Assembly (NCBI RefSeq): GCF_013410345.1
Contig: NZ_JACCFJ010000001.1
Location: forward strand, 4,253,001-4,317,000
Direction of reading: 5' to 3'
From: Saccharopolyspora hordei
Lineage (GTDB): Bacteria > Actinomycetota > Actinomycetes > Mycobacteriales > Pseudonocardiaceae
Length of the DNA: 64,000 nucleotides
Part shown: positions 1 through 7,269 of the stretch, one piece after another
How positions within the stretch are numbered: position 1 is the first letter of the stretch
How the letters are laid out: each line of letters begins with the position of its first letter
The notes under the pieces: model-generated
The model's database searches: none
What the model was told of the DNA's origin: nothing
What the model saw: only the letters and a program-made list of their open reading frames with translations
Made by a program: the position numbers and the translations under genes

Positions 1-596
1 CGGTGGTGCTGCTCGACGAGGTCGAGAAGGCGCACCCGGACGTGTTCAACACGCTGCTGCAGGTCCTCGACGACGGCCGGCTGACCGACGGCCAGGGTCG
101 CACCGTGGACTTCACCAACACGGTGCTGATCATGACCAGCAACCTGGGGTCGGAGATCGTCTCCAACCCCGGCGGCAAGATCGGCTTCACCGCCGACGAC
201 GCCGACCCGGCGCTGGACGAGCGGATCATGCCGCGGTTGCGGGAGGCCTTCCGGCCGGAGTTCCTCAACCGCATCACCGAGATCGTGGTGTTCAAGCGGC
301 TGGACGGCGAGCAGCTGCACACCGTCACCCGGATGCTGCTGGAGCACACGGTCCGGCGGCTGGGCGAGCTGGGCATCGACGTCGAGTTCGACCAGGCGGC
401 AGTGGCCTGGATCTCCGAGCGGGGCTACCAGCCCGAGTTCGGCGCCCGGCCGCTGCGGCGAGCGATCGAGCGCGAGGTCGAGGACCGGATCAGCGACCTG
501 ATCCTGGACGGCCGGCTCTCCGAGGGCTCGCGGCTGTCGGTGTCCGCCGCCGACGGCGAGCTGACCCTCCGGGTCCGCGAGCCGGTCTCGGCCTGA
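1..596 (+). CDS. clpB: ATP-dependent chaperone ClpB, C-terminal part (5' end outside window)
   Basis: Only the last 197 or so residues are present. They open in the second AAA+ module at Walker B (VVLLDEVEKAHPDV), followed by sensor 1 (IMTSNLGS), the FRPEFLNRI segment and sensor 2 (GARPLRR). This order and the short tail without further domains fit ClpB/Hsp104 disaggregases, which thread aggregated proteins through a hexamer using ATP together with DnaK in the cytoplasm. ClpC is the main alternative because it shares this module; LDGEQLHTVTRMLLEHTVRRL reads more like ClpB. The gene is closed by a strong hairpin eleven bases after the stop. Confidence 0.9.
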   Translation, partial: VVLLDEVEKAHPDVFNTLLQVLDDGRLTDGQGRTVDFTNTVLIMTSNLGSEIVSNPGGKIGFTADDADPALDERIMPRLREAFRPEFLNRITEIVVFKRLDGEQLHTVTRMLLEHTVRRLGELGIDVEFDQAAVAWISERGYQPEFGARPLRRAIEREVEDRISDLILDGRLSEGSRLSVSAADGELTLRVREPVSA

Positions 597-606
597 CCCG
601 AGCAGC

Positions 607-641
607 GAGCGGGGCGGGTGCCGGACGCACCCGCCCCGCTC
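607..641. terminator. Bidirectional terminator hairpin between clpB and the ArsC-like gene
   Basis: A perfect 15-bp inverted repeat (GAGCGGGGCGGGTGC and its complement) encloses the loop CGGAC. It lies between two convergent stop codons, so it can serve both genes. There is no T-tract, as is usual for actinobacterial terminators. Confidence 0.75.
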
Positions 642-648
642 CCGCGCG

Positions 649-1005
649 TCAGGGCAGCACCGACCGCACCGCCTCCGGCGTCCGCGCCACCACCGTCGTC
701 CCGTCGTCGGCGGTGATGATCGGACGCTGGATGAGCGCGGGGTGCTCGACCATCACCGCGATCCACCGGTCCCGGTGCGCCGGGTCCTTCGGCCACGAGC
801 CGATCCCGAGCTCCGCGGCCACCGGCTCCCCGGTGCGCGCGACGTCCCACGGCTCCAGCCCCAGCCGGTCGAGCACCTCGCCCAGCTCCGCGGCCGTCGG
901 CGGGTCGTCCAGGTAGCGGCGGACGGTGTACTCCACCCCCGCCTCGTCCAACGTCGACAGCGCCGACCGGCACTTCGAACACGCCGGGTTGACCCAGATC
1001 TCCAT
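649..1005 (-). CDS. ArsC/Spx-family thioredoxin-fold reductase
   Basis: 118 residues, the usual length for the ArsC family. The N-terminus MEIWVNPACSKCRSALSTL carries the redox motif C-S-K-C on the first beta strand, and the family block HPALIQRPII appears near residue 90. Members reduce arsenate or related oxyanions with thiols, or act as uncharacterised thiol-disulfide proteins (YffB/Spx-like). The ATG at 1005 begins directly on the conserved strand; a long upstream reading-frame extension lacks any family similarity. There is no arsenic operon around it (no arsR or arsB), so arsenate as substrate is only a family-based guess. Confidence 0.85.
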   Translation of the reverse strand: MEIWVNPACSKCRSALSTLDEAGVEYTVRRYLDDPPTAAELGEVLDRLGLEPWDVARTGEPVAAELGIGSWPKDPAHRDRWIAVMVEHPALIQRPIITADDGTTVVARTPEAVRSVLP

Positions 1006-1147
1006 CCTCGCTCCCCACGCGCGGCGAACCGACGCACCGATCTTGCCAGCGCCGCTCTCCGGGCCGATGGACCCTTCCGCCTGCCCTTCACAGCCGCCAC
1101 GATCGTTGCAATACTTGTTCAAGGAGGCTTCTTCCGTGGAGGTGGCC

Positions 1148-1414
1148 ATGCTTCCCAGGGACGAACGTCGCCGCCTGAAGGAGATCGAGAACCAGCTCAT
1201 CGGCGACGACCCCAAGCTGGCCCGCCGACTGACCGAGACCAGCGCGCTGCGTCGGTTGTGGCTCCAGCTCTCGCCGCGGATGCTGCTGGTCCTGGTGGCG
1301 TCCGTCCTGGCCGTGATGTGCCTGTTCCTCGGCGAGGGCAGCGCCATGTTCTTCTCGGCGGCCGTGGCCATCATCGCGTTCACCTCGCAGAAGTGGCGGA
1401 TCCGCTTGGAATGA
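1148..1414 (+). CDS. DUF3040 small membrane protein
   Basis: About 88 residues. The opening LPRDERRRLKEIENQL matches the typical DUF3040 start (an acidic/basic helix before the membrane part), followed by two hydrophobic segments at about residues 35-55 and 60-75 and a short basic tail. The function of the family is unknown; it is a common actinobacterial membrane protein. Two starts are possible: ATG 1148 with GGAGG five bases upstream, or GTG 1136 with AAGGAGG at 1121-1127 eight bases upstream. I chose 1148 because family members begin right at this helix. It appears monocistronic, with a hairpin after the stop. Confidence 0.7.
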   Translation: MLPRDERRRLKEIENQLIGDDPKLARRLTETSALRRLWLQLSPRMLLVLVASVLAVMCLFLGEGSAMFFSAAVAIIAFTSQKWRIRLE

Positions 1415-1759
1415 GGCCGTCGCACCCCCGGCCGCCGACGCGAGATCGGCGGCCGCTTCCCGATCTCTGGGAGGATCGGCCGCACCGTTGACGCTGGCGC
1501 GCGCGGACTGCGAGCATCTGCGGCGTGACCGGACGCTTCGCGTTGACCTGGCGCTTGCACGTCGATCTGCGACGGCAGGCCAGCTCCGCATGTCGTCGCC
1601 GGTGACGTCTTCTCGGACCCACCGCCGGTGATCCCTGCGCGCTGATCATCGGCGCCTTCTCTTCGAACCGCCTCGCGGCACCCCTGCCTGCGGGCGTGGT
1701 CCTCGTTCGCTTCCCGCGATCTCCCCTGCCCGCTTCTCGTGAATCGGAGCGTGTCGACC
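1415..1759. other. Intergenic stretch with a terminator-like hairpin, no gene
   Basis: About 345 bases between the DUF3040 gene and the sulfonate genes. A 9-bp perfect inverted repeat (GGCCGCCGA, loop 1439-1445) at 1430-1454 probably ends the DUF3040 transcript. The rest has no reading frame with credible codon use. It must contain the promoter of the sulfonate genes, but I recognise no clear -35/-10 pair or riboswitch. Confidence 0.55.
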
Positions 1760-2764
1760 GTGCGTCGTCGTGATTTCCTGACCGTGCTCGCCGTGTCCTC
1801 GACCGGGTTACTCGCCGCCTGCAGCGGTGGCCGTGCCGATCCCGAGCAGGCACCCGTCCCGCCACCGGTCCCGCCGGAGCAGCTCTCCTCGGTGACGCTG
1901 CGCGTCGGTGACCAGAAGGGCAACTCCCGGTCGTTGCTGCACTCGGCGGGTCTGGACGACTTCCCCTACACCGTCCAGTGGGCCACCTTCCCGTCCGGGC
2001 CACCGCTGCTGGAGGCGGTGTCGGCGGAGGCGGTGGACATCGGCGGCGTCGGCAACACTCCCCCGCTGTTCGCCGCGGCGGCCGGGGCCGGGATCCGCGT
2101 GGTCGCCGCCTCGAAGGGCAACGTCGCCAGCGACGTCCTGCTGGTGCGCGGGAACTCCCCGCTGCAGCGGGTCGACGAGCTGCGCGGCCGCGCGATCGCG
2201 GTGGCCAAGGGAAGTTCCGCCCACGGGCAGGTCCTGCTGACGCTGCGCGGGGCCGGCCTCACCCTGGACGACGTCGAACTGGTGTTCCTGCAGCCGTCCG
2301 ACGCCCTGGGCGCGTTCCAGCAGGGCGCGGTGGACGCGTGGGCCATCTGGGACCCCTACTTCTCCCAGGTGCAGCTCGAGGCCGACGTGCGCGTGCTGGC
2401 CGACGGGACCGGCACGGCCAACGGGTACAGCTTCCAGGTCGCCAGCCCCGCCGCGCTGGCCGACGCGGGCCGCAACTCCGCCATCGCCGACTACCTGGTG
2501 CGGCTGGCCCGGGCGCTGCGGTTCGCCCACGACAACCCCGAGGCACGCGCCCAGGCCTGGGCCGAGGACACCGGGCTCTCCGTCGAGGTGACCCGGCGCG
2601 CCACCGCGCTCGGGCCGGACCTGCCCGTGCCGCTCGACGCCGAGGTGATCCGCTCCGAGCAGGAGCTCGCCGACGCGTTCGTGGCCGCCGAGGAGATCCC
2701 CCGCCGGTTCAAGTTCGCCGAGTTCGTCGACACCCGCTTCGCCGAGCAGCTCGCCGCCGCCTGA
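1760..2764 (+). CDS. ssuA: SsuA-type aliphatic sulfonate ABC substrate-binding lipoprotein
   Basis: 334 residues from GTG 1760. The start MRRRDFLTVLAVSS with LLAAC is a twin-arginine-like signal peptide ending in a lipobox (Cys21 in this numbering), so the protein should be a membrane-anchored extracellular binding protein. The mature part has the NMT1/SsuA-type fold: VDIGGVGNTPPLFAAAAG, then GRAIAVAKGSSAH and WAIWDPYFSQ. It would capture alkanesulfonates for uptake as a sulfur source. GGAG at 1746-1749 favours GTG 1760; GTG 1739 and GTG 1751 are also in frame. The SsuD-type monooxygenase follows after 17 bases, but no ssuB or ssuC lies in the window. Confidence 0.88.
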   Translation: MRRRDFLTVLAVSSTGLLAACSGGRADPEQAPVPPPVPPEQLSSVTLRVGDQKGNSRSLLHSAGLDDFPYTVQWATFPSGPPLLEAVSAEAVDIGGVGNTPPLFAAAAGAGIRVVAASKGNVASDVLLVRGNSPLQRVDELRGRAIAVAKGSSAHGQVLLTLRGAGLTLDDVELVFLQPSDALGAFQQGAVDAWAIWDPYFSQVQLEADVRVLADGTGTANGYSFQVASPAALADAGRNSAIADYLVRLARALRFAHDNPEARAQAWAEDTGLSVEVTRRATALGPDLPVPLDAEVIRSEQELADAFVAAEEIPRRFKFAEFVDTRFAEQLAAA

Positions 2765-2781
2765 GCAGACTGGAGCAGATC

Positions 2782-3879
2782 ATGGCCGTGACCACCCACT
2801 GGTTCCTGCCCACCCACGGGGACGGTCGGTCCATCGTGGACCGTCCACACGTGACACCGCAGGGCGCGAACACGCCGCGCCGACCGGACATCGACTACCT
2901 GGCGCAGGTCGCGCAAGCCGCCGAGCACCTCGGGTTCACCGGGATGCTCACCCCCACCGGCAGCTGGTGCCAGGACGCGTGGATCACCACCGCCGCGCTG
3001 CTGGCCCGCACCCAGCGGATCAAGTTCCTGGTCGCGTTCCGGCCCGGTTCGCTGACCCCCACGCTGGCCGCCCAGCTCGCCGCCACCTACCAGCGGGTGT
3101 CCGGTGGGCGGCTGCTGCTCAACATCGTCACCGGCGGTGAGTCCACCGAGCAGCGGCGCTACGGCGACTGGCTGGACCACGACCAGCGCTACGAGCGCAC
3201 CGACGAGTTCCTCGCCGTGCTGCGCGGGATCTTCGAGGGTGAGCCGTTCGACTTCGACGGCACGCACTACCAGGTCCGCGGCGCGACCGCGTTCGAGGCA
3301 CCGGACCCGGCACCGCCGCTGTACTTCGGCGGCTCCTCGGAGGCCGCGCTGCCGGTGGCCGCACGGCGCGCCGACGTGCACCTCACCTGGGGCGAACCGC
3401 CGGACGCGGTGGCGCGCAAGGTCAAGGTGCTGCGCGAGCTGGCCGCCGAGGAGGGGCGCACCCTGCGGTTCGGCCTCCGCGCGCACGTCATCACCCGCGA
3501 CACCAGCGAGGACGCCTGGGCCACCGCGCAGCGGTTCGTCGAGCAGATGGACCCCGCCGACGTCGCCGCCTCGCAGGCCAAGCTCGCGAGGTCCGAGGCG
3601 ACCGGGCAGCAGAACATGGTCGCCCTGCACGGCGGGGTGCTGCCCACCGACGCCCGGCAGCTCGAGGTGCACCCCGGCCTGTGGGCCGGGGTGGGGCTGC
3701 TGCGCGGCGGGGCCGGCACCGCGTTCGTCGGCAGCCACCGCGAGGTCGCCGACCTGATCGAGGAGTACCACTCGGTCGGCATCGAGGAGTTCGTGCTCTC
3801 CGGGTACCCGCACCTGGAGGAGGCGTACTGGTTCGGCGAAGGGGTGCACCCCGAGCTCGCCCGCCGCGGCCTCCGCTGA
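2782..3879 (+). CDS. ssuD: FMNH2-dependent alkanesulfonate monooxygenase, SsuD type
   Basis: 365 residues, close to the usual 360-380 of SsuD. It is a luciferase-like flavin monooxygenase: LVAFRPGSLTPTLAAQLAATY, GGRLLLNIVTGGE and RYERTDEFLAVLRGIF are family blocks, and PPLYFGGSSEAALPVAA is the strand near the active site. The enzyme uses reduced FMN and oxygen to cleave the C-S bond of alkanesulfonates, giving an aldehyde and sulfite. It needs a separate flavin reductase, which is not seen nearby. CTGGAG upstream acts as ribosome site. It is co-transcribed with the binding protein and closed by a strong terminator. Confidence 0.9.
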   Translation: MAVTTHWFLPTHGDGRSIVDRPHVTPQGANTPRRPDIDYLAQVAQAAEHLGFTGMLTPTGSWCQDAWITTAALLARTQRIKFLVAFRPGSLTPTLAAQLAATYQRVSGGRLLLNIVTGGESTEQRRYGDWLDHDQRYERTDEFLAVLRGIFEGEPFDFDGTHYQVRGATAFEAPDPAPPLYFGGSSEAALPVAARRADVHLTWGEPPDAVARKVKVLRELAAEEGRTLRFGLRAHVITRDTSEDAWATAQRFVEQMDPADVAASQAKLARSEATGQQNMVALHGGVLPTDARQLEVHPGLWAGVGLLRGGAGTAFVGSHREVADLIEEYHSVGIEEFVLSGYPHLEEAYWFGEGVHPELARRGLR

Positions 3880-3887
3880 CCCCACGA

Positions 3888-3933
3888 CGCCGCGTGCCGC
3901 CACCGCACCCCCGGCCGGTGGCGGCACGCGGCG
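3888..3933. terminator. Strong hairpin terminator after ssuD
   Basis: A perfect 18-bp inverted repeat (CGCCGCGTGCCGCCACCG and its complement) has a 10-base loop at 3906-3915 and begins nine bases after the ssuD stop. The next gene is convergent, so the hairpin may serve both sides. Confidence 0.8.
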
Positions 3934-3990
3934 AGCCAGTTCCACGGAGGACCGGACGGACCGTCCACTCAGGACGCGTCGGCCCGGGGA

Positions 3991-4851
3991 TCACACCCCG
4001 GCCGCGTCGAGCAGACGCGCCACCTGCTCCGGTCGGTTCGCGCCGCCGTGCGCCAGCACCGCACCGGAGCCGTCGGTGACCACCACGTAGGGCGGCCCCG
4101 GGACGCCGTTGGCGTCGAACACGTCCGGTCCGGTCACCACCGGCAGGTCGACGCCGTGCTCGGCGAGGTGCTCCCGCACCGCGACCTGGTCCGCGGAGCT
4201 CACCAGCACCACCGGCACCCGGTCGGCGGTCGCCCGGAACTCCGGCAGCATCGCCCGGCAGGCCCCGCACAGCGGCGAGACGAAGGCGAACAGGACGCGG
4301 TCCCCGCTCCCGGCGAAGGCCGAGACGTCGGTGCCGATCTCGAACCGGCTCCCCAGCACCGGCCCCGACGGCGTCCCGTCCCGGCGGGACACCAGCGCGG
4401 CCACGCCGAAGACCACCACGACCAGCAGCGCGGCCACGAGCAGCTGCCCCGGCTCGAACGGCGTGCCCGCGCCGAACCCCGCGACCACCGCCAGCACCAG
4501 CAGCAGCGCCGTGCGGGTCAGCGAACCCGTGCCGACCTCCTCCTGCGCGCCGAAGCAGCCGCAGGCGACCCGCGTCCCGCGGCGCAGCACGACACCCATG
4601 CCGGTCAGGAACGCGCTGAACAGCACCACCGCGAGCACCGCCCCCCACAGCCGCACCGGAGGCGGCACCAGCAGCACCGCGCTCACCAGCTCGGCGCCCG
4701 CGACGGCACGCGCCGCGGCCGGGACCCACCCGCTCGGCAGGACCTGGTAACCGGCCACCGCCTCGGCGAACCGGTCGAGGTCGCGCAGCTTCCCGAGCGC
4801 GGCGACGGCCAGCACCCCGGCCACCGCCAGAGCCGCGGCGGCGGCCGTCAT
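3991..4851 (-). CDS. MauE-like membrane domain fused to a thioredoxin-like domain
   Basis: 286 residues. The first 150 or so form about four membrane helices in MauE/DoxX style, with a Cys-x-Cys pair in RVACGCFGAQEE. The C-terminal 120 residues are a thioredoxin-like domain (TlpA/MauD style) with SPLCGACRAML, giving a CxxC at Cys195/Cys198. MauE and MauD are separate in methylamine dehydrogenase maturation, where they handle disulfide formation. Here the two are joined and the start overlaps the stop of the exporter gene by four bases (ATGA), so translation is coupled. I infer a redox partner that keeps the cysteine-rich peptide or its exporter in the right thiol state. Confidence 0.8.
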   Translation of the reverse strand: MTAAAAALAVAGVLAVAALGKLRDLDRFAEAVAGYQVLPSGWVPAAARAVAGAELVSAVLLVPPPVRLWGAVLAVVLFSAFLTGMGVVLRRGTRVACGCFGAQEEVGTGSLTRTALLLVLAVVAGFGAGTPFEPGQLLVAALLVVVVFGVAALVSRRDGTPSGPVLGSRFEIGTDVSAFAGSGDRVLFAFVSPLCGACRAMLPEFRATADRVPVVLVSSADQVAVREHLAEHGVDLPVVTGPDVFDANGVPGPPYVVVTDGSGAVLAHGGANRPEQVARLLDAAGV

Positions 4852-6767
4852 GCCGAGCTCGGCTCTCGGTAGGCCGCCGCCTGCAGCTCGTAGAGCTCGG
4901 CGTAGCGACCGCCGGCCAGCTGCAGTTCGGCGTGCGTGCCCTGCTCCACGACGCGACCGCGGTCCAGCACGTAGATCCGGTCCGCGTAGCGGACGCTGGA
5001 GAGCCGGTGCGAGATCAGCACCACGGTCCGGCCCGCGGCGTGCCGGCGGATCCGCTCGAACAACGCGTGCTCGGCACGCGGGTCCAGCGCCGAGGTCGGC
5101 TCGTCGAAGACCATCACGTCCGCGTCCCGGTAGAAGGCGCGGGCGATCGCGATGCGCTGCCACTGCCCGCCGGAGAGGTCGTGCCCACCGCGGAACCGGC
5201 GGTCCAGCAGCGTCTCGTAGCCGTGCTCGAGCCGGGCGAGCACCGCGTCCGCCCCGGACGCGCGCGCGGCCTCGTCCATCCGCTCGTCGTCGCGCGGCCG
5301 CCCCATCGTGATGTTCTGCGCCGCCGTGAGCGGCCACCGGGTGTGGTCCTGGGCGATCACCGAGATGCGTTCGCGCAGCGCGTCACCGGAGACCTCGGCG
5401 AGGTCGACGCCGTTCCAGCGGACCGCGCCGGAGTCCGGCCGGTACAGCCCGGCGAGCAGCTTGGCCAGCGTCGTCTTGCCCGACCCGTTCTCCCCCACCA
5501 GCGCCACGACCTCGCCGCGCTCGACCGCCACGCTCACCCCGTCGAGCGCGGGCGTCTCCGCGCCCGGGTAGGTGAAGCGCACCGAGTCGGCTTCGAGCCG
5601 GTGGAACGGCGCGAGCTCCCCGCTGCGCTCGGGCGGCACGAACCGTTCGGCCAGCGCGCAGAACTCCAGGTAGTCCCCGAAGTACAGCCCGGCCTCGTAG
5701 AGCTTGTTCACCGATTGCATCAGGCTGGTCAGCGAGGACTGGCTGGCCCGGATGGTCAGCACCGCGGTGCCCACCACCGCCAGCGGCACGACCCCGAACG
5801 CCAGCATCAGCCCGAGCGTCGCGTACACGACGGCGAGCGCGACACCGCCGAGCAGGTCGCCGGTCATCCGCGTGGTGGCCCGCTGCCAGGCGACGTCGAG
5901 CTCCACCCGCTGCTCGTGGTCGGCGACGCGGTCGTACTCGTCGAGCAGGAACCGGCGCAGCGTGAAGGCGCGCACCTCCGCGGCCGGCGGTCGCTCGGCC
6001 ATCAGGTCGGACAGCAGGAACTTGCGCCGCCGCGCGGTGGAGACCCGGCGGAAGGCCGCGTAGCGCATCCGCGCCGACCGCAGCGCGGCCCAGCCGTCCG
6101 GCACCGCCGTCACCAGCAGCAGCGGCATCAGCGCGGGGTGCAGCACGCCCAGGGTGATCGCCGCGGAGAGCACGCCGATCACTCCGGTGAGCACGTTGAC
6201 GGTCATCTCCACGACCGTCGCCGAGTCGGGCACGCCGTTGTCGCGCGCCCGCTGCATGGAGTTGTGGAACTCCTCGTCGTCGAACGCGGTCAGCTCGACC
6301 CGCGTGGTCAACCGGAACAGCCGCGTCTCGGCCAACCGCTCGACCTGCGGCTTCAGCCGTTCCTGGGCCCAGGTCGCCACCGCCAGCATCCCGGCGCGCA
6401 GCCCGGCGGCCGCGGCCACCACCAGCAGCGCCGGGATCGCCGCACGCACCCGGTCCGCGGTCGCCCCGGCGGCGAACAGCGACTCCAGCACGTCGTTGGT
6501 GGCGAGCAGCCCGAACGCGGTGAACAGGCCCGCCAGCACGTTGAGCCCCAACGTGGCCGCGGTGTCCGCGCGACTGGCCTGCCACGCGACCCCGACGGCG
6601 TCGCGGGCCAGCGTCGGCAGTCGCCGCGCGATGGCCCCCAGCCCCGCGGAGAGCAGCTCCGCGTCGTGCGCCTGCCAGTACGGCACGACGAGGTCGTCCG
6701 CCTCGACCGCGGTGCGGCGCCGCCACGTCATCCGCGTCGCCTGGTTCCCGGACAGGTTGCCAGGCAA
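4848..6767 (-). CDS. ABC exporter, fused membrane and ATPase domains, probably for the lanthipeptide
   Basis: 639 residues. Residues 60-350 or so form the six-helix exporter membrane domain. The ATPase has Walker A GENGSGKTT (near 425), signature HDLSGGQWQRIAIARAF (near 530), Walker B DVMVFDEPTSALDPRAEHALF (split here by its D-loop) and switch ISH (near 585). No C39 peptidase domain is present, so it would export a peptide whose leader is removed elsewhere. The TTG start at 6767 is chosen because GGGGAGG sits five bases upstream; ATG 6731 is an alternative. It faces the lanthipeptide precursor across a 255-base shared promoter region. Confidence 0.85.
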   Translation of the reverse strand: MPGNLSGNQATRMTWRRRTAVEADDLVVPYWQAHDAELLSAGLGAIARRLPTLARDAVGVAWQASRADTAATLGLNVLAGLFTAFGLLATNDVLESLFAAGATADRVRAAIPALLVVAAAAGLRAGMLAVATWAQERLKPQVERLAETRLFRLTTRVELTAFDDEEFHNSMQRARDNGVPDSATVVEMTVNVLTGVIGVLSAAITLGVLHPALMPLLLVTAVPDGWAALRSARMRYAAFRRVSTARRRKFLLSDLMAERPPAAEVRAFTLRRFLLDEYDRVADHEQRVELDVAWQRATTRMTGDLLGGVALAVVYATLGLMLAFGVVPLAVVGTAVLTIRASQSSLTSLMQSVNKLYEAGLYFGDYLEFCALAERFVPPERSGELAPFHRLEADSVRFTYPGAETPALDGVSVAVERGEVVALVGENGSGKTTLAKLLAGLYRPDSGAVRWNGVDLAEVSGDALRERISVIAQDHTRWPLTAAQNITMGRPRDDERMDEAARASGADAVLARLEHGYETLLDRRFRGGHDLSGGQWQRIAIARAFYRDADVMVFDEPTSALDPRAEHALFERIRRHAAGRTVVLISHRLSSVRYADRIYVLDRGRVVEQGTHAELQLAGGRYAELYELQAAAYREPSSA

Positions 6768-7022
6768 CGGATCCTCCCCATCACGGTCGAGAAGCTAGTC
6801 CACACCGAGCGAATTCCGCAAACACGCGTTGTTGGTCCGTTCGGCCCTAGGTTGTCGATCCCGGGTGTGCTGACAATCCCAGAGGTTGCACTGGGGAGCC
6901 GACCGCGCGGTGGGGGAGCGCGGATCTTCGCGAAAACGTTGGTGTGGCGGCACATCCGCCGCCACCTCCGGCAACCCCCGGAACGTCCCGCCAGACCGGC
7001 GGACGAGAGAGGAGAGACGATC
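6768..7022. promoter_or_regulatory. Divergent promoter region of the exporter and lanthipeptide genes
   Basis: The region carries the starts of two divergent transcripts. An 8-bp inverted repeat (GTGGCGGC, loop ACATCC) at 6944-6965 would fall in the leader of the precursor mRNA. A looser inverted pair GGTTGTC / GACAATCC lies near 6851-6880. GAGAGGAGAG at the right end provides the ribosome site of the precursor. I cannot assign -35/-10 boxes with confidence. Confidence 0.5.
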
Positions 7023-7193
7023 ATGCCCACCCAGCTCCTGGAACCGCGCGACGCGGGAACCGTTGAGATCGAAGACGTTTCGGTCGACTTCGAGGTCGAC
7101 CTCAAGGAGGTCCTGCACGGGCCGCAGGCGTGCGTGAACACCTGCAAGCGGACCGTGTGCAGCAGCTGGCCCTGCTGTCCGTCCATCGTCTGA
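7023..7193 (+). CDS. lanA: Lanthipeptide precursor peptide with five cysteines
   Basis: 56 residues. The first 36 are an acidic leader (VDFEVDLKEVL is the likely recognition helix), ending near GPQA. The C-terminal 20 residues are the core: cysteines at 37, 41, 46, 51 and 52 and Ser/Thr at 40, 44, 47, 48 and 54. Five thiols and five dehydratable residues allow up to five rings, though Cys51-Cys52 may be oxidised instead. The gene lies 76 bases before the synthetase with the same orientation and has a strong AGGAGAG ribosome site. The name is generic: I recognise no known peptide. Confidence 0.85.
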   Translation: MPTQLLEPRDAGTVEIEDVSVDFEVDLKEVLHGPQACVNTCKRTVCSSWPCCPSIV

Positions 7194-7269
7194 CGGGACT
7201 CGCCCACGTCGGTGGGGACGTCCACCGGGCGTCCCCACCGCGTCCCGACGACCCGAACCGGGGGAACGG

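Noticed and set aside
649-1005. Arsenic resistance operon
   Set aside because: Only an ArsC-like protein is present, convergent with clpB; no arsR, arsB or acr3.
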